DNA from: Pseudomonadota bacterium
Lineage (GTDB): Bacteria > Pseudomonadota > Gammaproteobacteria > Xanthomonadales > Xanthomonadaceae
NCBI GenBank assembly: GCA_963205495.1
Contig: CAUJIN010000036.1
Span: forward strand, 1 to 35,669
Direction of reading: 5' to 3'
Length of the DNA stretch: 35,669 nt
How positions within the stretch are numbered: position 1 is the stretch's first letter; each line of letters begins with the position of its first letter. The notes under the pieces were generated by a model, which searched no databases, was not told where the DNA came from, and worked only from the letters and a program-made list of their open reading frames with translations. Position numbers and translations under genes: made by a program. Shown here piece after piece: positions 18,995-28,013 of this stretch.

Positions 18995-20206
18995 GTGTCC
19001 CCTCGAATCCTGCTTCTGGCCGCGGCGTTCGCGCTGGGCCTTGCCGCCTGCGACGCACCGTCCGAATCGGGCGCGCCCGTGACCCCGGCCGGCACGGGCG
19101 AGCCGCCTCCGCCCATTTCGGTGCGCTTCGCCACCTGGAACACCTCCCTGTTCGATCCCGCCGCCGGCGGCCTGATCGCGCGTCTGGAACGTGGCGACGA
19201 GGCGGCCAGGAACATTGCCGCGGTGCTCCAGCGCCAGCGCCCGGACGTGGTGCTGCTCAACGAGTTCGACTACGACGACCGGCAGCGCGCCGCCGAGCTG
19301 TTCCAGCGCCGCTATCTGGAAGTGCCGCAGGCCGGGCAGGTGCCGATCCGCTACGACTACCGCTACCTGGCCCCGGTCAACACCGGCGAGCCCAGCGGCC
19401 TGGATCTGGACGGCGACGGCCGCAGCGACGGACCGAACGACGCCTGGGGCTACGGCACCCACCCCGGCCAGTACGGCATGCTGGTGCTTTCGCGCTATCC
19501 GATCGACGCGCTGGCGGTGCGCAGCTTCCGCCAGTTCCTCTGGAAGGACCTTCCCGGCGCGCGCCAGCCGAAGAATCCGGACGGCACGCCCTACTATCCG
19601 GCGGCGGTGTGGGAAAGGCTGCGGCTGTCGTCGAAGTCGCACTGGGACGTGCCGATCCGCACCGCGCTGGGTACCGTGCATTTTCTGGTTTCCCACCCCA
19701 CTCCGCCGGTGTTCGACGGCCCGGAAAACCGCAACGGCGCGCGCAATGCTGACGAGATCGCGTTCTGGACCCGCTATCTGGCCGAACCGGAGGCCGCCTG
19801 GCTGTGCGACGACCTCGGTGTCTGCGGCGGCCTTCCGTCCGAGGCGCGCTTCGTGCTGGCAGGCGATCTCAACGCGGACCGCAGCGATGGCCACGGGGAC
19901 CATACCGCGATCGGCGCGCTGCTGGATTCCCCGCGCGTGGACGCGACCTTCGTGCCGCGCAGCGAGGGCGCGGCCGAGGTGGCCGCCGGCTACGGCTTCG
20001 AGCGAAAGGGGGAGGTGAACGCCCATACCGGCGACTTCGGCCCGCGCACCGGCACCCTGCGGATCGACTACCTGCTGCCCTCCGAGGGCTTTGCGGTGCT
20101 GGACGGCGGGGTGTTCTGGCCCCGGAAGGACGCACCCGAGGCGGCGTGGACGCGCGCGTCGGATCACCACATGGTCTGGCTGGACCTGGCCGATCCGGCG
20201 CCCTGA
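18995..20206 (+). CDS. Endonuclease/exonuclease/phosphatase-family lipoprotein with a calcium-type loop
   Basis: 403 residues. GTG start with ggagg (18986-18990) correctly placed. The lipoprotein signal ends in LAAC with C19. EEP-fold residues are N49 in ATWNTS, E90 in LLNEFDYDD, SHP in FLVSHPTPP, GDLNAD (290-295), DYLLPS and SDHHMVW (389-395). DLDGDGRSDG (137-146) is an EF-hand-like calcium loop placed inside the catalytic domain. It is thus an envelope-anchored phosphodiesterase, nuclease or phosphatase. Relatives act on extracellular DNA, phospholipids or phosphate esters; the substrate is not readable. It converges with the kinase gene. Confidence 0.87.
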   Translation: MSPRILLLAAAFALGLAACDAPSESGAPVTPAGTGEPPPPISVRFATWNTSLFDPAAGGLIARLERGDEAARNIAAVLQRQRPDVVLLNEFDYDDRQRAAELFQRRYLEVPQAGQVPIRYDYRYLAPVNTGEPSGLDLDGDGRSDGPNDAWGYGTHPGQYGMLVLSRYPIDALAVRSFRQFLWKDLPGARQPKNPDGTPYYPAAVWERLRLSSKSHWDVPIRTALGTVHFLVSHPTPPVFDGPENRNGARNADEIAFWTRYLAEPEAAWLCDDLGVCGGLPSEARFVLAGDLNADRSDGHGDHTAIGALLDSPRVDATFVPRSEGAAEVAAGYGFERKGEVNAHTGDFGPRTGTLRIDYLLPSEGFAVLDGGVFWPRKDAPEAAWTRASDHHMVWLDLADPAP

Positions 20207-20242
20207 GGCAGGCACGGGAACGGCGCGCGGGCCGGCGAATTT

Positions 20243-23119
20243 TCAGGGCGTTGCGGGTGTTTCGAGCAGGGCGGCAAGGCTGGCCGGGACGAAGGGCAGT
20301 GCGTGGATGCGCTCGAGCGCACGCTCACGCGCCGAGGAGGCATCCGCAGCGCCGGTCCGTTCCAGACACCAGGCCTGCACCGCCGCGGTCCACGCGCGCT
20401 CCGGTCGCGCCGGAGTGCCGCTGCTTCCCAGCTCCGATTCGGCCTGCTCCAGTTCGGGAAGTGCGCCGGCGCAGTCGCCTTGCAACGCGGTGATGCGCGC
20501 CGCCATCAGGCGCAGCCGGCCGATGCGGAAGCGGTCGTCGGGGAACGCCGCGAAGCCGGCTTCCAACGCGGCGCGCGATTCGGCGCGCGCCTCTTCTTCG
20601 TGTCCTTCGGCGTGCAGCACCAGGGCGAAGACGCCGCGCGCCAGCAGGGCGTCGGGGTGGTTTTCCCCCAGGGCTTTCGCCAGTTCCGCATGCGCCTGAC
20701 GCAGCGCGGCCAGCGGGGTGGCCGCGTCGCCGCGTTCCATCTGCGTGAGGCCAAGGCCCAGGCGCAGTACGGATACGAGGTAGTGGTCGGGACCCAGCGA
20801 GGCGGTGGCGGCCTCGATGCCCGCGCGCGAGCTGGCCTCGGCTTCGTCGTAGCGCCCGGCGCTGCGCTGCGTGCCGGCCAGATTGTTGAGCGTGGTGGCC
20901 ACGGTGGGATGCGTTGGTCCGAGTGCGGCGCGCGCCACGGCGAGGGCTTCCTCGAAATGGCCGATGGCCTCGTCGATCCGGCCCTGCTCGGTAGCCAGCA
21001 GGGCGAGCGAGTTGAGGCCGCTGGCAACCGCCGGATGCTTCATGCCGAGCAGCTTCTTCTGCAGTTCGACCGCGTGCGAGATGCGCTCGACCGCCTCGCT
21101 GGTCTGCCCCTGGCGGCGCAGCGCGATGCCGAGGTTGAACTCGCTGTCGGCCACGTCCGGGTGTTCGGTGCCCAGAAGCGACTGGCGGGTCGACAGCGCC
21201 TGCGCGAAGAGCAAGGCGGCGGGTGCAAGCTGGCCTTTTTGCAGCAGCACGACGCCCAGATCGTGACGGAGCGCGGCGCTGCGGGTGTGCAGCTCGCCGT
21301 GTTGCGCGATCTGGAAATCGAGCGCGTGACGCAGGGTGGATTCGGCCTCCTCGAGCTTGCCGGCACGAAATCGGATTCCACCCAGCGCAGCGAGCGCGTC
21401 GATGGCCAGATCCGAGCCTTCAGGCGCCGCTTGCAGGGCGCGTTCGCACAGCGCGCCGGCCTCATCCAGCTGGCCGCGCTCGGACAGGACCTCCGCGAGC
21501 CGCAGGCGAATGCTGCCTTCTTGCGACGGTGCCAGTTCCAGCGCCGTGCGAAGGTTCTTCTCGGCCTCGTCGTATCGGCCTTGCGCGGCGAGGTTCCGCG
21601 CCAGTTCGATCCACGCTGCACTGCGCGACGGGGCATCCATGGCGTGATCCAGGCCGCGCTGTGCCAGCACCGTGGCGCGCGCGTAGTCGCCGAGCTGGCG
21701 ATAGCCGCCTGCCAGCGCGACGGAAAGCTCGCTTTCCAGGCGTGGCTGGCTGGCCAGCGCCTCGCTCAGACGGCCGGTGCTGCGATCGAGAAGTTCGCGC
21801 GCGGAAACTTCGCGCCCCTTGCTTTCATCGGGCGTCACGCCCTGGAACATCGCCAGCACGAAGTCGCGCGCGGCATTGGCGCGGTCTGCTTCGCTGCGGG
21901 CTTCGCGCATCTGCCAGAGCGCCGCGCCCAGGCCCAGCACCAGCGCCAGCATGACGATCGTGCCGGCGGCCAATCCGGCGCGGTGGCGGCGCACGAAGCG
22001 CGCCATGCGATAGCTGCGCGAGGCAGGACGCGCGCTGACCGGGAGGCCGATGCGGCTGTTGCGAAGATCCTGTGCCAGTTCGGCGGCGCCGGCGTAACGC
22101 CGCGCGGGATCGACCTGCAGCGCCTTGGAAACAATGGAGTCCAGTTCTCCGCCCAGGCGCCGGCGCAGCGCGCGCGTCTCGCAGCCGCGCGACTGCGCGA
22201 TGGCGCTCGCCTGCGGGCCGGTAATGAGGCTGGCCGGCGCAATCAGCGTGGCGTCCTCGCGCCAGCGCGGGCGGCTTCCGGTCAGCAGTTCGTGCAGAAG
22301 CACGCCGAGCGCGAAGGCGTCGGTGGCGGTGGTGATCGGCCCGCCCTGGGCCTGCTCCGGCGCGGCGTAGGCCGGCGTGAGCAGCCGCCCGCCGGTGCGC
22401 GTGGCGTCGTCGGCATCCTGGTCCAGCAGCTTGGCGATGCCGAAATCCAGCAGCTTCAGGCTGCCGTCGGAGCGCACCAGGATGTTGGACGGCTTGAGAT
22501 CGCGATGAACCACGAGGTTGCGGTGGGCGTAGTCCACCGCCGCACATGCCCGATCCAGAAGCACAAGGCGCGCGTCCACGTCCAGCCGCTGTCGGTCGCA
22601 CCAGTCGGTGATCGGCAGGCCGTCGACGTATTCCAGTGCGAACCAGGGCACGCCGGCATCGGTGAATCCGCCGTCGATCAGGCGCGCGATGTCCGGATGG
22701 TCCAGGCGCGCGAGGATCTGTCGCTCCTGCACGAAGCGCGCGCGCTCGGCCACTTCATGCACGCCGTAGCGCAGGATCTTGATCGCCGCCTGCTGCGCGT
22801 AGGCGCCGTCGTCGCGTTCGGCCAGGAACACGCTCGACATGCCGCCGCTGCCGATCAGTGCGCCCACGCGCCAAGGCCCCAGATGGCTGCCATCGATGCC
22901 CGGATCGGCCTCGATCAGCGCCGCAGCAAGACGGCCGCTGCCTTCGTCGAGCAGGTACCCGCGTTCGGCCTGTGCGAGCAGTTGCTCCAGCCCTTCGCGC
23001 AGCTCGGCATCGGGAATGGAGGCGAGAAAGAGCGCGCGGTCCTCGCCGTCCAGATCGAAGGCGGCATCGAACAGCGGCGCAAGCTCCAGCCAGCGGCGCT
23101 CGATGATTGCGTCATTCAT
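20243..23119 (-). CDS. Transmembrane Ser/Thr protein kinase with C-terminal TPR array
   Basis: 958 residues. A kinase-associated N-segment (about 1-75) precedes a complete Hanks kinase: GSGGMSSVF (90-98), K114 in AIKIL, catalytic loop HRDLKPSN (205-212), DFG at 225-227 and APE at 253-255. One membrane span is at about 382-403, followed by ARDFVLAMFQGVTPDESKG and then TPR-like repeats to the end (about 430-900), including LALLATEQGRIDEAIGHFEEAL and LNNLAGTQRSAGRYDEAEA. Kinase inside and TPRs outside the membrane is the expected topology. Its ATG overlaps the stop of an ECF sigma gene, so the sigma factor is the probable substrate or partner. Confidence 0.92.
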   Translation of the reverse strand: MNDAIIERRWLELAPLFDAAFDLDGEDRALFLASIPDAELREGLEQLLAQAERGYLLDEGSGRLAAALIEADPGIDGSHLGPWRVGALIGSGGMSSVFLAERDDGAYAQQAAIKILRYGVHEVAERARFVQERQILARLDHPDIARLIDGGFTDAGVPWFALEYVDGLPITDWCDRQRLDVDARLVLLDRACAAVDYAHRNLVVHRDLKPSNILVRSDGSLKLLDFGIAKLLDQDADDATRTGGRLLTPAYAAPEQAQGGPITTATDAFALGVLLHELLTGSRPRWREDATLIAPASLITGPQASAIAQSRGCETRALRRRLGGELDSIVSKALQVDPARRYAGAAELAQDLRNSRIGLPVSARPASRSYRMARFVRRHRAGLAAGTIVMLALVLGLGAALWQMREARSEADRANAARDFVLAMFQGVTPDESKGREVSARELLDRSTGRLSEALASQPRLESELSVALAGGYRQLGDYARATVLAQRGLDHAMDAPSRSAAWIELARNLAAQGRYDEAEKNLRTALELAPSQEGSIRLRLAEVLSERGQLDEAGALCERALQAAPEGSDLAIDALAALGGIRFRAGKLEEAESTLRHALDFQIAQHGELHTRSAALRHDLGVVLLQKGQLAPAALLFAQALSTRQSLLGTEHPDVADSEFNLGIALRRQGQTSEAVERISHAVELQKKLLGMKHPAVASGLNSLALLATEQGRIDEAIGHFEEALAVARAALGPTHPTVATTLNNLAGTQRSAGRYDEAEASSRAGIEAATASLGPDHYLVSVLRLGLGLTQMERGDAATPLAALRQAHAELAKALGENHPDALLARGVFALVLHAEGHEEEARAESRAALEAGFAAFPDDRFRIGRLRLMAARITALQGDCAGALPELEQAESELGSSGTPARPERAWTAAVQAWCLERTGAADASSARERALERIHALPFVPASLAALLETPATP

Positions 23120-23643
23120 CCGATGGCCTGCTGCAAAAACACCCGCGCCCGCGCCCAGTCGCGCACCACGCTGCGCGGCACGATGCCGAGCGACTGCGCG
23201 GTTTCTTCTACCGACAGGCCGGCGAAGAAGCGCAGCTCCACCACTCGCGCCAGGCGCGGTTCGATCGCATCGAGGCGATCGAGCGCATCGTTGAGCTGGA
23301 GCAGCTCGCCGGCGGCGCTGTCGATGGACAGCGTGGCCGAATCGAGATCGATCGGGGTTTCCCCCCGGCCGCGTTTCTGCGCCATGCGCCGGCGCGCGTG
23401 GTCCACCAGGATGTGGCGCATAGCGATGGCGGCGTAGCCGTGGAAATGGGTCTGGCTCTCGAACCCGGCGCCGCGCTCGGCAAAGCTCAGCCAGGCCTCG
23501 TGCACCAGCGCGGTGGTGTTGAGTGTCTGCGCGCCGCGCTCGCCCGCCAGCGCCCGGTGCGCCAGCTCGCGCAGTCGCTGGTAGGCGAGCGGGTGCAGGC
23601 GGGATTCGTCAATCCGGTGCTTCGGTGCTTCCGGCGCGGTCAT
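23116..23643 (-). CDS. ECF-type sigma factor (kinase-linked group)
   Basis: 175 residues. Region 2 includes YQRLRELAHRALAGERGAQTLNTTALVHEAWL and FHGYAAIAMRHILVDHARRR, which is the style of the ECF group paired with Ser/Thr kinases (the TIGR02999 type). Region 4 is about 115-170, with LDAIEPRLARVVELRFFAGLSVEETA and a helix-turn-helix near GIVPRSVVRDWARAR. No anti-sigma gene is present. In this group, control is thought to run through the adjacent kinase, and the ATGA overlap here agrees with that. Confidence 0.9.
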   Translation of the reverse strand: MTAPEAPKHRIDESRLHPLAYQRLRELAHRALAGERGAQTLNTTALVHEAWLSFAERGAGFESQTHFHGYAAIAMRHILVDHARRRMAQKRGRGETPIDLDSATLSIDSAAGELLQLNDALDRLDAIEPRLARVVELRFFAGLSVEETAQSLGIVPRSVVRDWARARVFLQQAIG

Positions 23644-23826
23644 CGATCCTCCGGCGATGCGGCCATGCTACCGCAGCGTTCCGCGCGCCGTTCCGGTGGT
23701 GCGCAGTGGCGCGGGACGCGTGACGAGGTGCAGGCTGAATCGATCCTGCGGGGTTCACAGGCGATTAAGTGCCTGATTCCTAGCGTGGCGTCTGCGCGTT
23801 CCGCGCGCTCTTTCCAGAGAATTCCC

Positions 23827-24387
23827 ATGCGTCCGCTTTCCCTTTCCACCCTTGCGCTTCTGGCTGGTTTCTCGGGCCTGGCCGGCACGGCTGCGGCACA
23901 GGAATACAGGGGCTACCGCGAGCCGGCCTACGACTGGGCCGAGGTGGTGCGCGTGGAGCCGATCGTCAGCATGGTGAACGAACCGGACTACCGCCAGCAG
24001 TGCTGGGACGAGCCGGTCACCTACCGCGAGCCGCCGCGCCATGTGCGCCATCATGGCCCCGGTGCGCCGGCCGTGCTGGGCGCGATCGTGGGCGGGGTGA
24101 TCGGCAACCAGTTCGGTCACGGCGGCGGGCGCGCCGCATCCACCGCGTTCGGCGCGATGCTGGGTCACGAGATGGTGCGCGATGCCCAGGGTGGCCACTA
24201 CGCCGGAGGGCGTGAATACACCCGCTACGAACGCCGCTGCGCACCGCGCCAGGACTACCGGCGCGAGGAGCGCGTGACTGGCTACGAGGTCACCTACCGC
24301 TATCAAGGGCGCCTCTACCAGACCGTTACCGACTATCCCCCCGGCGAGAGCATCCAGGTACAGGTGGACGTAAGCCCGGTTCGCTGA
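23827..24387 (+). CDS. Exported glycine-zipper protein (17 kDa antigen-like)
   Basis: 186 residues. The signal peptide ends near AAA-Q at 24. The mature protein is rich in Tyr and Arg. A glycine-zipper segment, AVLGAIVGGVIGNQFGHGGG followed by AASTAFGAMLGHEM, spans about residues 82-116, as in Rick_17kDa/YcfJ-type envelope proteins. There is no lipobox cysteine, unlike SlyB-like lipoproteins. The C-terminal YEVTYRYQGRLYQTVTDYPPG is common in this group. Such proteins sit in the outer membrane or periplasm and respond to envelope stress; the exact role is unknown. A hairpin terminator follows the stop. Confidence 0.82.
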   Translation: MRPLSLSTLALLAGFSGLAGTAAAQEYRGYREPAYDWAEVVRVEPIVSMVNEPDYRQQCWDEPVTYREPPRHVRHHGPGAPAVLGAIVGGVIGNQFGHGGGRAASTAFGAMLGHEMVRDAQGGHYAGGREYTRYERRCAPRQDYRREERVTGYEVTYRYQGRLYQTVTDYPPGESIQVQVDVSPVR

Positions 24388-24413
24388 ACCCGGGGTTCCC
24401 ACGGAAGGGACGG

Positions 24414-24437
24414 ACGGGGTCTTCGGGCCCCGTTCTT
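24414..24437 (+). terminator. Intrinsic terminator with UUCG tetraloop
   Basis: acggggtc (24414-24421) pairs with ggccccgt (24426-24433), with one G-U pair, around a TTCG loop, then tctt. It lies 26 bases after the stop of the glycine-zipper gene. The T-run is short but the stem and tetraloop are very stable. Confidence 0.65.
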
Positions 24438-24449
24438 GCTGCGGCGTCG

Positions 24450-24455
24450 TACACT
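24450..24455 (+). promoter_or_regulatory. Candidate -10 element of the glutamine amidotransferase gene
   Basis: TACACT matches the -10 consensus at 4 of 6 positions, 31 bases upstream of the ATG and just after the terminator of the previous gene. No good -35 is visible. Confidence 0.25.
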
Positions 24456-24486
24456 GCGCGCGGTTCGGTTTCCGCATCGTCCAGGC

Positions 24487-25275
24487 ATGAGCACAGCACC
24501 ACTCCTCGTCGGCGTCTCGCCGCGCATCCTCCGACAGACGCCTCCCGAGCTGGGTGCGCACGGCAAGACCCTGCAGTACCTCGGCCAGTCGGTTGCGCAC
24601 TGGATCATGGCGCTGGGCGCGGCCTGCGTGATGTTGCCGACGGTGGAGCGGCAAGGCGCGATCCGCCGCGCCGAGATCCATACCCGCGATTTCGCCGCGA
24701 TGCTCGATGCGCTGGTGCTGCAGGGGGGGGCGGACATCGACCCGGCGCTCTACGATGAGCCGCATCGGCACATCGTCGGCGCGGTGGACTGCGTGCGCGA
24801 CCGCTTCGAGCTGGATCTGATCCAGGCTTTCGCCGAACAGCGCAAGCCGGTGCTCGGCATCTGCCGCGGCATGCAGCTGATCAACGTGGCCTTCGGCGGC
24901 TCGCTGCACCAGGACCTGATCAAGGACGGCGTGACCGGCTTTTCCCATTCCGACACGGATCGCTATGACAACCACCATCACGACGTGACGCTGGTCGAGG
25001 GTGGTGCGCTTTCGCGCTGGCACGGCGGCGCGACGCGGGGGCGGGTGAACTCGATCCACCACCAGGCCGTGGCGCGGGTGGCCGATGGTTTCGTGCCGGT
25101 GGCACACGCGCCTGACGGCGTGGTGGAGGCGATCTGGCGCGAGGTCCCGGGCTTCGTGCTGGGCGTGCAGTGGCATCCGGAATTCCATGACGGCAGCGAT
25201 CCGACCCTGCTGGATGCCGATCCGCTGATGCGCGCCTTCCTTGATGCTGCACGCGCGCGCCGCGCGGCGGGGTGA
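24487..25275 (+). CDS. Class I glutamine amidotransferase-like hydrolase (PuuD type, peptidase C26)
   Basis: 262 residues. The catalytic nucleophile C126 is in GICRGMQLINV, with H230 and E232 in VQWHPEFH. LQGGADIDPALY (78-89) and the VNSIHHQAV segment (about 187-195) are typical of gamma-glutamyl-GABA hydrolases such as PuuD. The family cleaves gamma-glutamyl amides, often in polyamine breakdown. No other polyamine genes are nearby. It lies immediately upstream of lysAC, with 125 bases between, so a link to amino acid or cell wall metabolism is possible but unproven. The ATG at 24487 matches the family start; upstream codons are not conserved-looking. Confidence 0.86.
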   Translation: MSTAPLLVGVSPRILRQTPPELGAHGKTLQYLGQSVAHWIMALGAACVMLPTVERQGAIRRAEIHTRDFAAMLDALVLQGGADIDPALYDEPHRHIVGAVDCVRDRFELDLIQAFAEQRKPVLGICRGMQLINVAFGGSLHQDLIKDGVTGFSHSDTDRYDNHHHDVTLVEGGALSRWHGGATRGRVNSIHHQAVARVADGFVPVAHAPDGVVEAIWREVPGFVLGVQWHPEFHDGSDPTLLDADPLMRAFLDAARARRAAG

Positions 25276-25299
25276 TGGGTTCGCGGCAGGCCGGAGTGG

Positions 25300-25315
25300 T
25301 TGCTGCATTGCAGCA
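25300..25315. promoter_or_regulatory. Dyad motif upstream of lysAC, copy 2
   Basis: tgctgc-att-gcagca (25301-25315) is a perfect dyad with a 3-base centre, CTGC-N3-GCAG at its core. A near-copy (15 of 16) lies at 14216-14231 upstream of the GNAT gene. Here it stands about 85 bases before the lysAC ATG and just upstream of a cataat box (25326-25331), a position suiting an operator. It could instead be a small transcript-end hairpin for the preceding gene, but no T-run follows. Confidence 0.45.
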
Positions 25316-25400
25316 CCGGTTGCCACATAATCGGGATTCCGCAGCGCGAAGGCCGGCGCCTGCGGTCTGGCTACCGGCCCCCGTTTCGTGAAGGAAAACC

Positions 25401-28013
25401 ATGACGCCTCCCGATGAGTCCAGCGCGCCCGCCGCGCCGTGGGTCGTGCTGAAGTTCGGTGGTACCAGCGTGTCGAGCCGCGCGCGCTGGAACACGATCG
25501 GCGATCTGGTGGCAAAACGAAAATCGGAAGGATTCCGCGTGCTGGTGGTGGTTTCCGCCGTGTCCGGCGTGACCAACGCGCTGGTGGCGCTGACCGAAAC
25601 CCGCGACGATGCTTCGGCGCGGCAGGCGCAGGCGCTGGCGCTGGAAGAAAGGCACCGCCAGTTCGCCGCCTCGCTCGAGCTCGATGCCGAGGCGGTGATC
25701 GGGGATTTGCTCCAGTCGCTTCGCGCGCTGGCGGTCGATCCGCGCGCCGCCGCTGCTGCGCTCGACTGGCAGGCCGAGGTGCTGGCGCTGGGCGAGCTGT
25801 TATCCAGCCGGCTGGGATCGGCCTGTCTCTCCGCGCGCGGGCTGGACCTGCGATGGAGCGACGCGCGCCGGTACCTGCGCGCGCTGAAGCTGCCCAACCA
25901 GAGCGCCTGGGCGGCGCGATTGTCGGTCAACTGCCGGCTGGATCGCATAGCGGGTTTCAACGTGCGATTCGCGGCGCAGGGGGAGACGCTCATCACCCAG
26001 GGCTTCATCTGCGCCGACGAGGAAGGCAAGACCTGCATCCTCGGGCGCGGCGGCTCGGACACCTCGGCGGCCTACTTCGGTGCGCTGCTGGGCGCCTCGC
26101 GGGTGGAAACCTGGACCGACGTGCCCGGCATGTTCAGCGCCAACCCGCGCCAGGTGCCGCAGGCGCGGCTGCTGGCGCGGCTGGACTACGAGGAAGCGCA
26201 GGAAATCGCCAGCACCGGGGCCAAGGTGCTGCACCCGCGCTGCATCTCGCCCTGCCGCGAGGCGCGCGTGCCGCTGTGGATCCGCGACACCTCGCAGCCG
26301 GACTTCGAAGGCACGGTGATCGGCCCGCGCCTGCCCGACGCGGTGCCCGGGGTCAAGGCGATCAGCTCCAAGCGAGGCATCGTGCTGGTGTCGATGGACG
26401 GCATCGGCATGTGGCAGCAGGTGGGCTTCCTGGCCGACGTGTTCGAGCGATTCAAGCGTCACGGTCTTTCGGTGGACCTGATCGGCTCGTCCGAGGCCAA
26501 CGTCACCGTCTCGCTCGACCCCTCCGACAACCTGGTCAATTCCGACGTGCTCGAGCGCCTCGCCGCCGATCTGGCCGAGGTGTGTCGGGTCAAGGTGATC
26601 GCGCCCTGCGCTTCGATCACCCTGGTCGGGCGCGGGATGCGCTCGCTGCTGCACAAGCTCTCCGACGTGCTGGCCGAGTTCGGGCGCGAGCGCGTGCACC
26701 TGATTTCGCAAAGCTCCAACGACCTCAACCTCACCTTCGTCGTGGACGAGGCGGTGGCCGAGGACATGCTGCCGCGCCTGCACGAGCTCCTGATCCACGC
26801 CCAGGCCATGCCGGTGGACGAGGCCAGCGTTTTCGGCCCGAGCTGGAAGCAGATGCAGCGCGGCGCGGCGGCGCTGCCCGCGCCGTGGTGGCAGGCGCGC
26901 CGCGCGGAACTGCTGGCACAGGCGCAGGTGTCCACACCGCGCTATGTGTACGACCTGGCCTGCGTGCGCGAGAACGCGCACGCGCTGCGCGGGCTGGGCG
27001 CGCTGGACCGGCGCTTCTATGCCATCAAGGCCAATCCGCATCCGGACCTGCTGCGGGTGCTGGAAGAGGAGGGCTTCGGCTTCGAGTGCGTTTCGGCCGG
27101 CGAGATCGAGCGGGTGTTCTCGCTGTTCCCGACGATCGACCCGACCCGCGTGCTCTTCACCCCGAGCTTTGCCGCGCGCGCCGAATACGAGGCGGCGCTG
27201 GCGCGCGATGTCTGGGTCACGCTCGACAGCATCTACCCGCTGCGCCACTGGCCCGAGCTGTTTCGCCGCCGCGCGCTGTGGCTCCGGCTCGATCCGGGCT
27301 ACGGGCGCGGGCACCACGAGAAGGTGCGTACCGGCGGCACCGGCGCCAAGTTCGGCCTGTCGCTGGATGCGCTGGAAGAATTCAGGGATGAGGCGGCGCG
27401 CGCCGGTGCCACGATCTTCGGCCTGCACGCGCACCTGGGCAGCGGCATCTTCGATGCCTCGCACTGGCGCGACGTGTTCGGTCGCCTGGCCGCCGCGGCC
27501 GAGGCGCTGGGCACGATCGAGGCGCTCAACCTGGGCGGCGGGCTGGGCGTGGCCTCGGAGCCTGAGGCCGATCCCTTCGATCTGGAGGCGCTGGGCGAGG
27601 TGCTGGTCCAGGCCAGGACGCTGTGCCCGCAGTACGCGCTGTGGATGGAGCCGGGGCGCTATCTGGCGGCGCGCGCCGGCGTGCTGCTGCTGCGCGTGAC
27701 CCAGGTGGTGGAGAAGTCCGGCGTGCGCCGCGTGGGCGTCGACGGCGGCATGAACGCGCTCTTGCGCCCGGCGCTCTACAACGCCCGGCACGAGGTGGTG
27801 AACCTGAGCCGCCTGGGCGAACCCGATGACGGCCAGTTCGACGTGGTCGGTCCGATCTGCGAAACCGGCGACGTGCTGGCGCGCCGCCGCCGCCTTCCCG
27901 CCACCTCCGAGGGCGACGTGCTGCTGGTCGCCACCGCCGGAGCCTATGGCGCGGTGATGGCCTCCACCTACAATCTTCGCCACCTGCCGACGGAGGGCGT
28001 GCTCGATGACTGA
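25401..28013 (+). CDS. lysAC: Bifunctional aspartate kinase / diaminopimelate decarboxylase
   Basis: 870-residue fusion catalysing the first and last steps of lysine synthesis. The kinase part (about 14-300) has K18 in LKFGGTSVSS and GRGGSDTSAAYFGALLG. Two ACT-like regulatory segments follow (about 315-465), where lysine feedback would act. The decarboxylase part (about 500-870) has the PLP lysine K543 in FYAIKANPH, HLGSG (678-682), the GGGLGV glycine loop and the catalytic C820 in CETGD. The fusion is characteristic of Xanthomonadales. GAAGGA precedes the ATG. The stop overlaps the murL start by 8 bases, forming an operon that joins meso-diaminopimelate consumption to D-glutamate incorporation. 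Confidence 0.95.
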   Translation: MTPPDESSAPAAPWVVLKFGGTSVSSRARWNTIGDLVAKRKSEGFRVLVVVSAVSGVTNALVALTETRDDASARQAQALALEERHRQFAASLELDAEAVIGDLLQSLRALAVDPRAAAAALDWQAEVLALGELLSSRLGSACLSARGLDLRWSDARRYLRALKLPNQSAWAARLSVNCRLDRIAGFNVRFAAQGETLITQGFICADEEGKTCILGRGGSDTSAAYFGALLGASRVETWTDVPGMFSANPRQVPQARLLARLDYEEAQEIASTGAKVLHPRCISPCREARVPLWIRDTSQPDFEGTVIGPRLPDAVPGVKAISSKRGIVLVSMDGIGMWQQVGFLADVFERFKRHGLSVDLIGSSEANVTVSLDPSDNLVNSDVLERLAADLAEVCRVKVIAPCASITLVGRGMRSLLHKLSDVLAEFGRERVHLISQSSNDLNLTFVVDEAVAEDMLPRLHELLIHAQAMPVDEASVFGPSWKQMQRGAAALPAPWWQARRAELLAQAQVSTPRYVYDLACVRENAHALRGLGALDRRFYAIKANPHPDLLRVLEEEGFGFECVSAGEIERVFSLFPTIDPTRVLFTPSFAARAEYEAALARDVWVTLDSIYPLRHWPELFRRRALWLRLDPGYGRGHHEKVRTGGTGAKFGLSLDALEEFRDEAARAGATIFGLHAHLGSGIFDASHWRDVFGRLAAAAEALGTIEALNLGGGLGVASEPEADPFDLEALGEVLVQARTLCPQYALWMEPGRYLAARAGVLLLRVTQVVEKSGVRRVGVDGGMNALLRPALYNARHEVVNLSRLGEPDDGQFDVVGPICETGDVLARRRRLPATSEGDVLLVATAGAYGAVMASTYNLRHLPTEGVLDD

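Noticed and set aside
18455..20215. Upstream extension of the DUF4139 frame to a 1082-residue protein
   Set aside because: The signal peptide, ribosome-binding site and TATGAT box place the start at 18454; the extension is antisense to the PCuAC and EEP genes.
20303..23437. 1044-codon plus-strand frame over the kinase gene
   Set aside because: Shadow of the kinase and sigma genes, which carry all catalytic and binding motifs on the minus strand.
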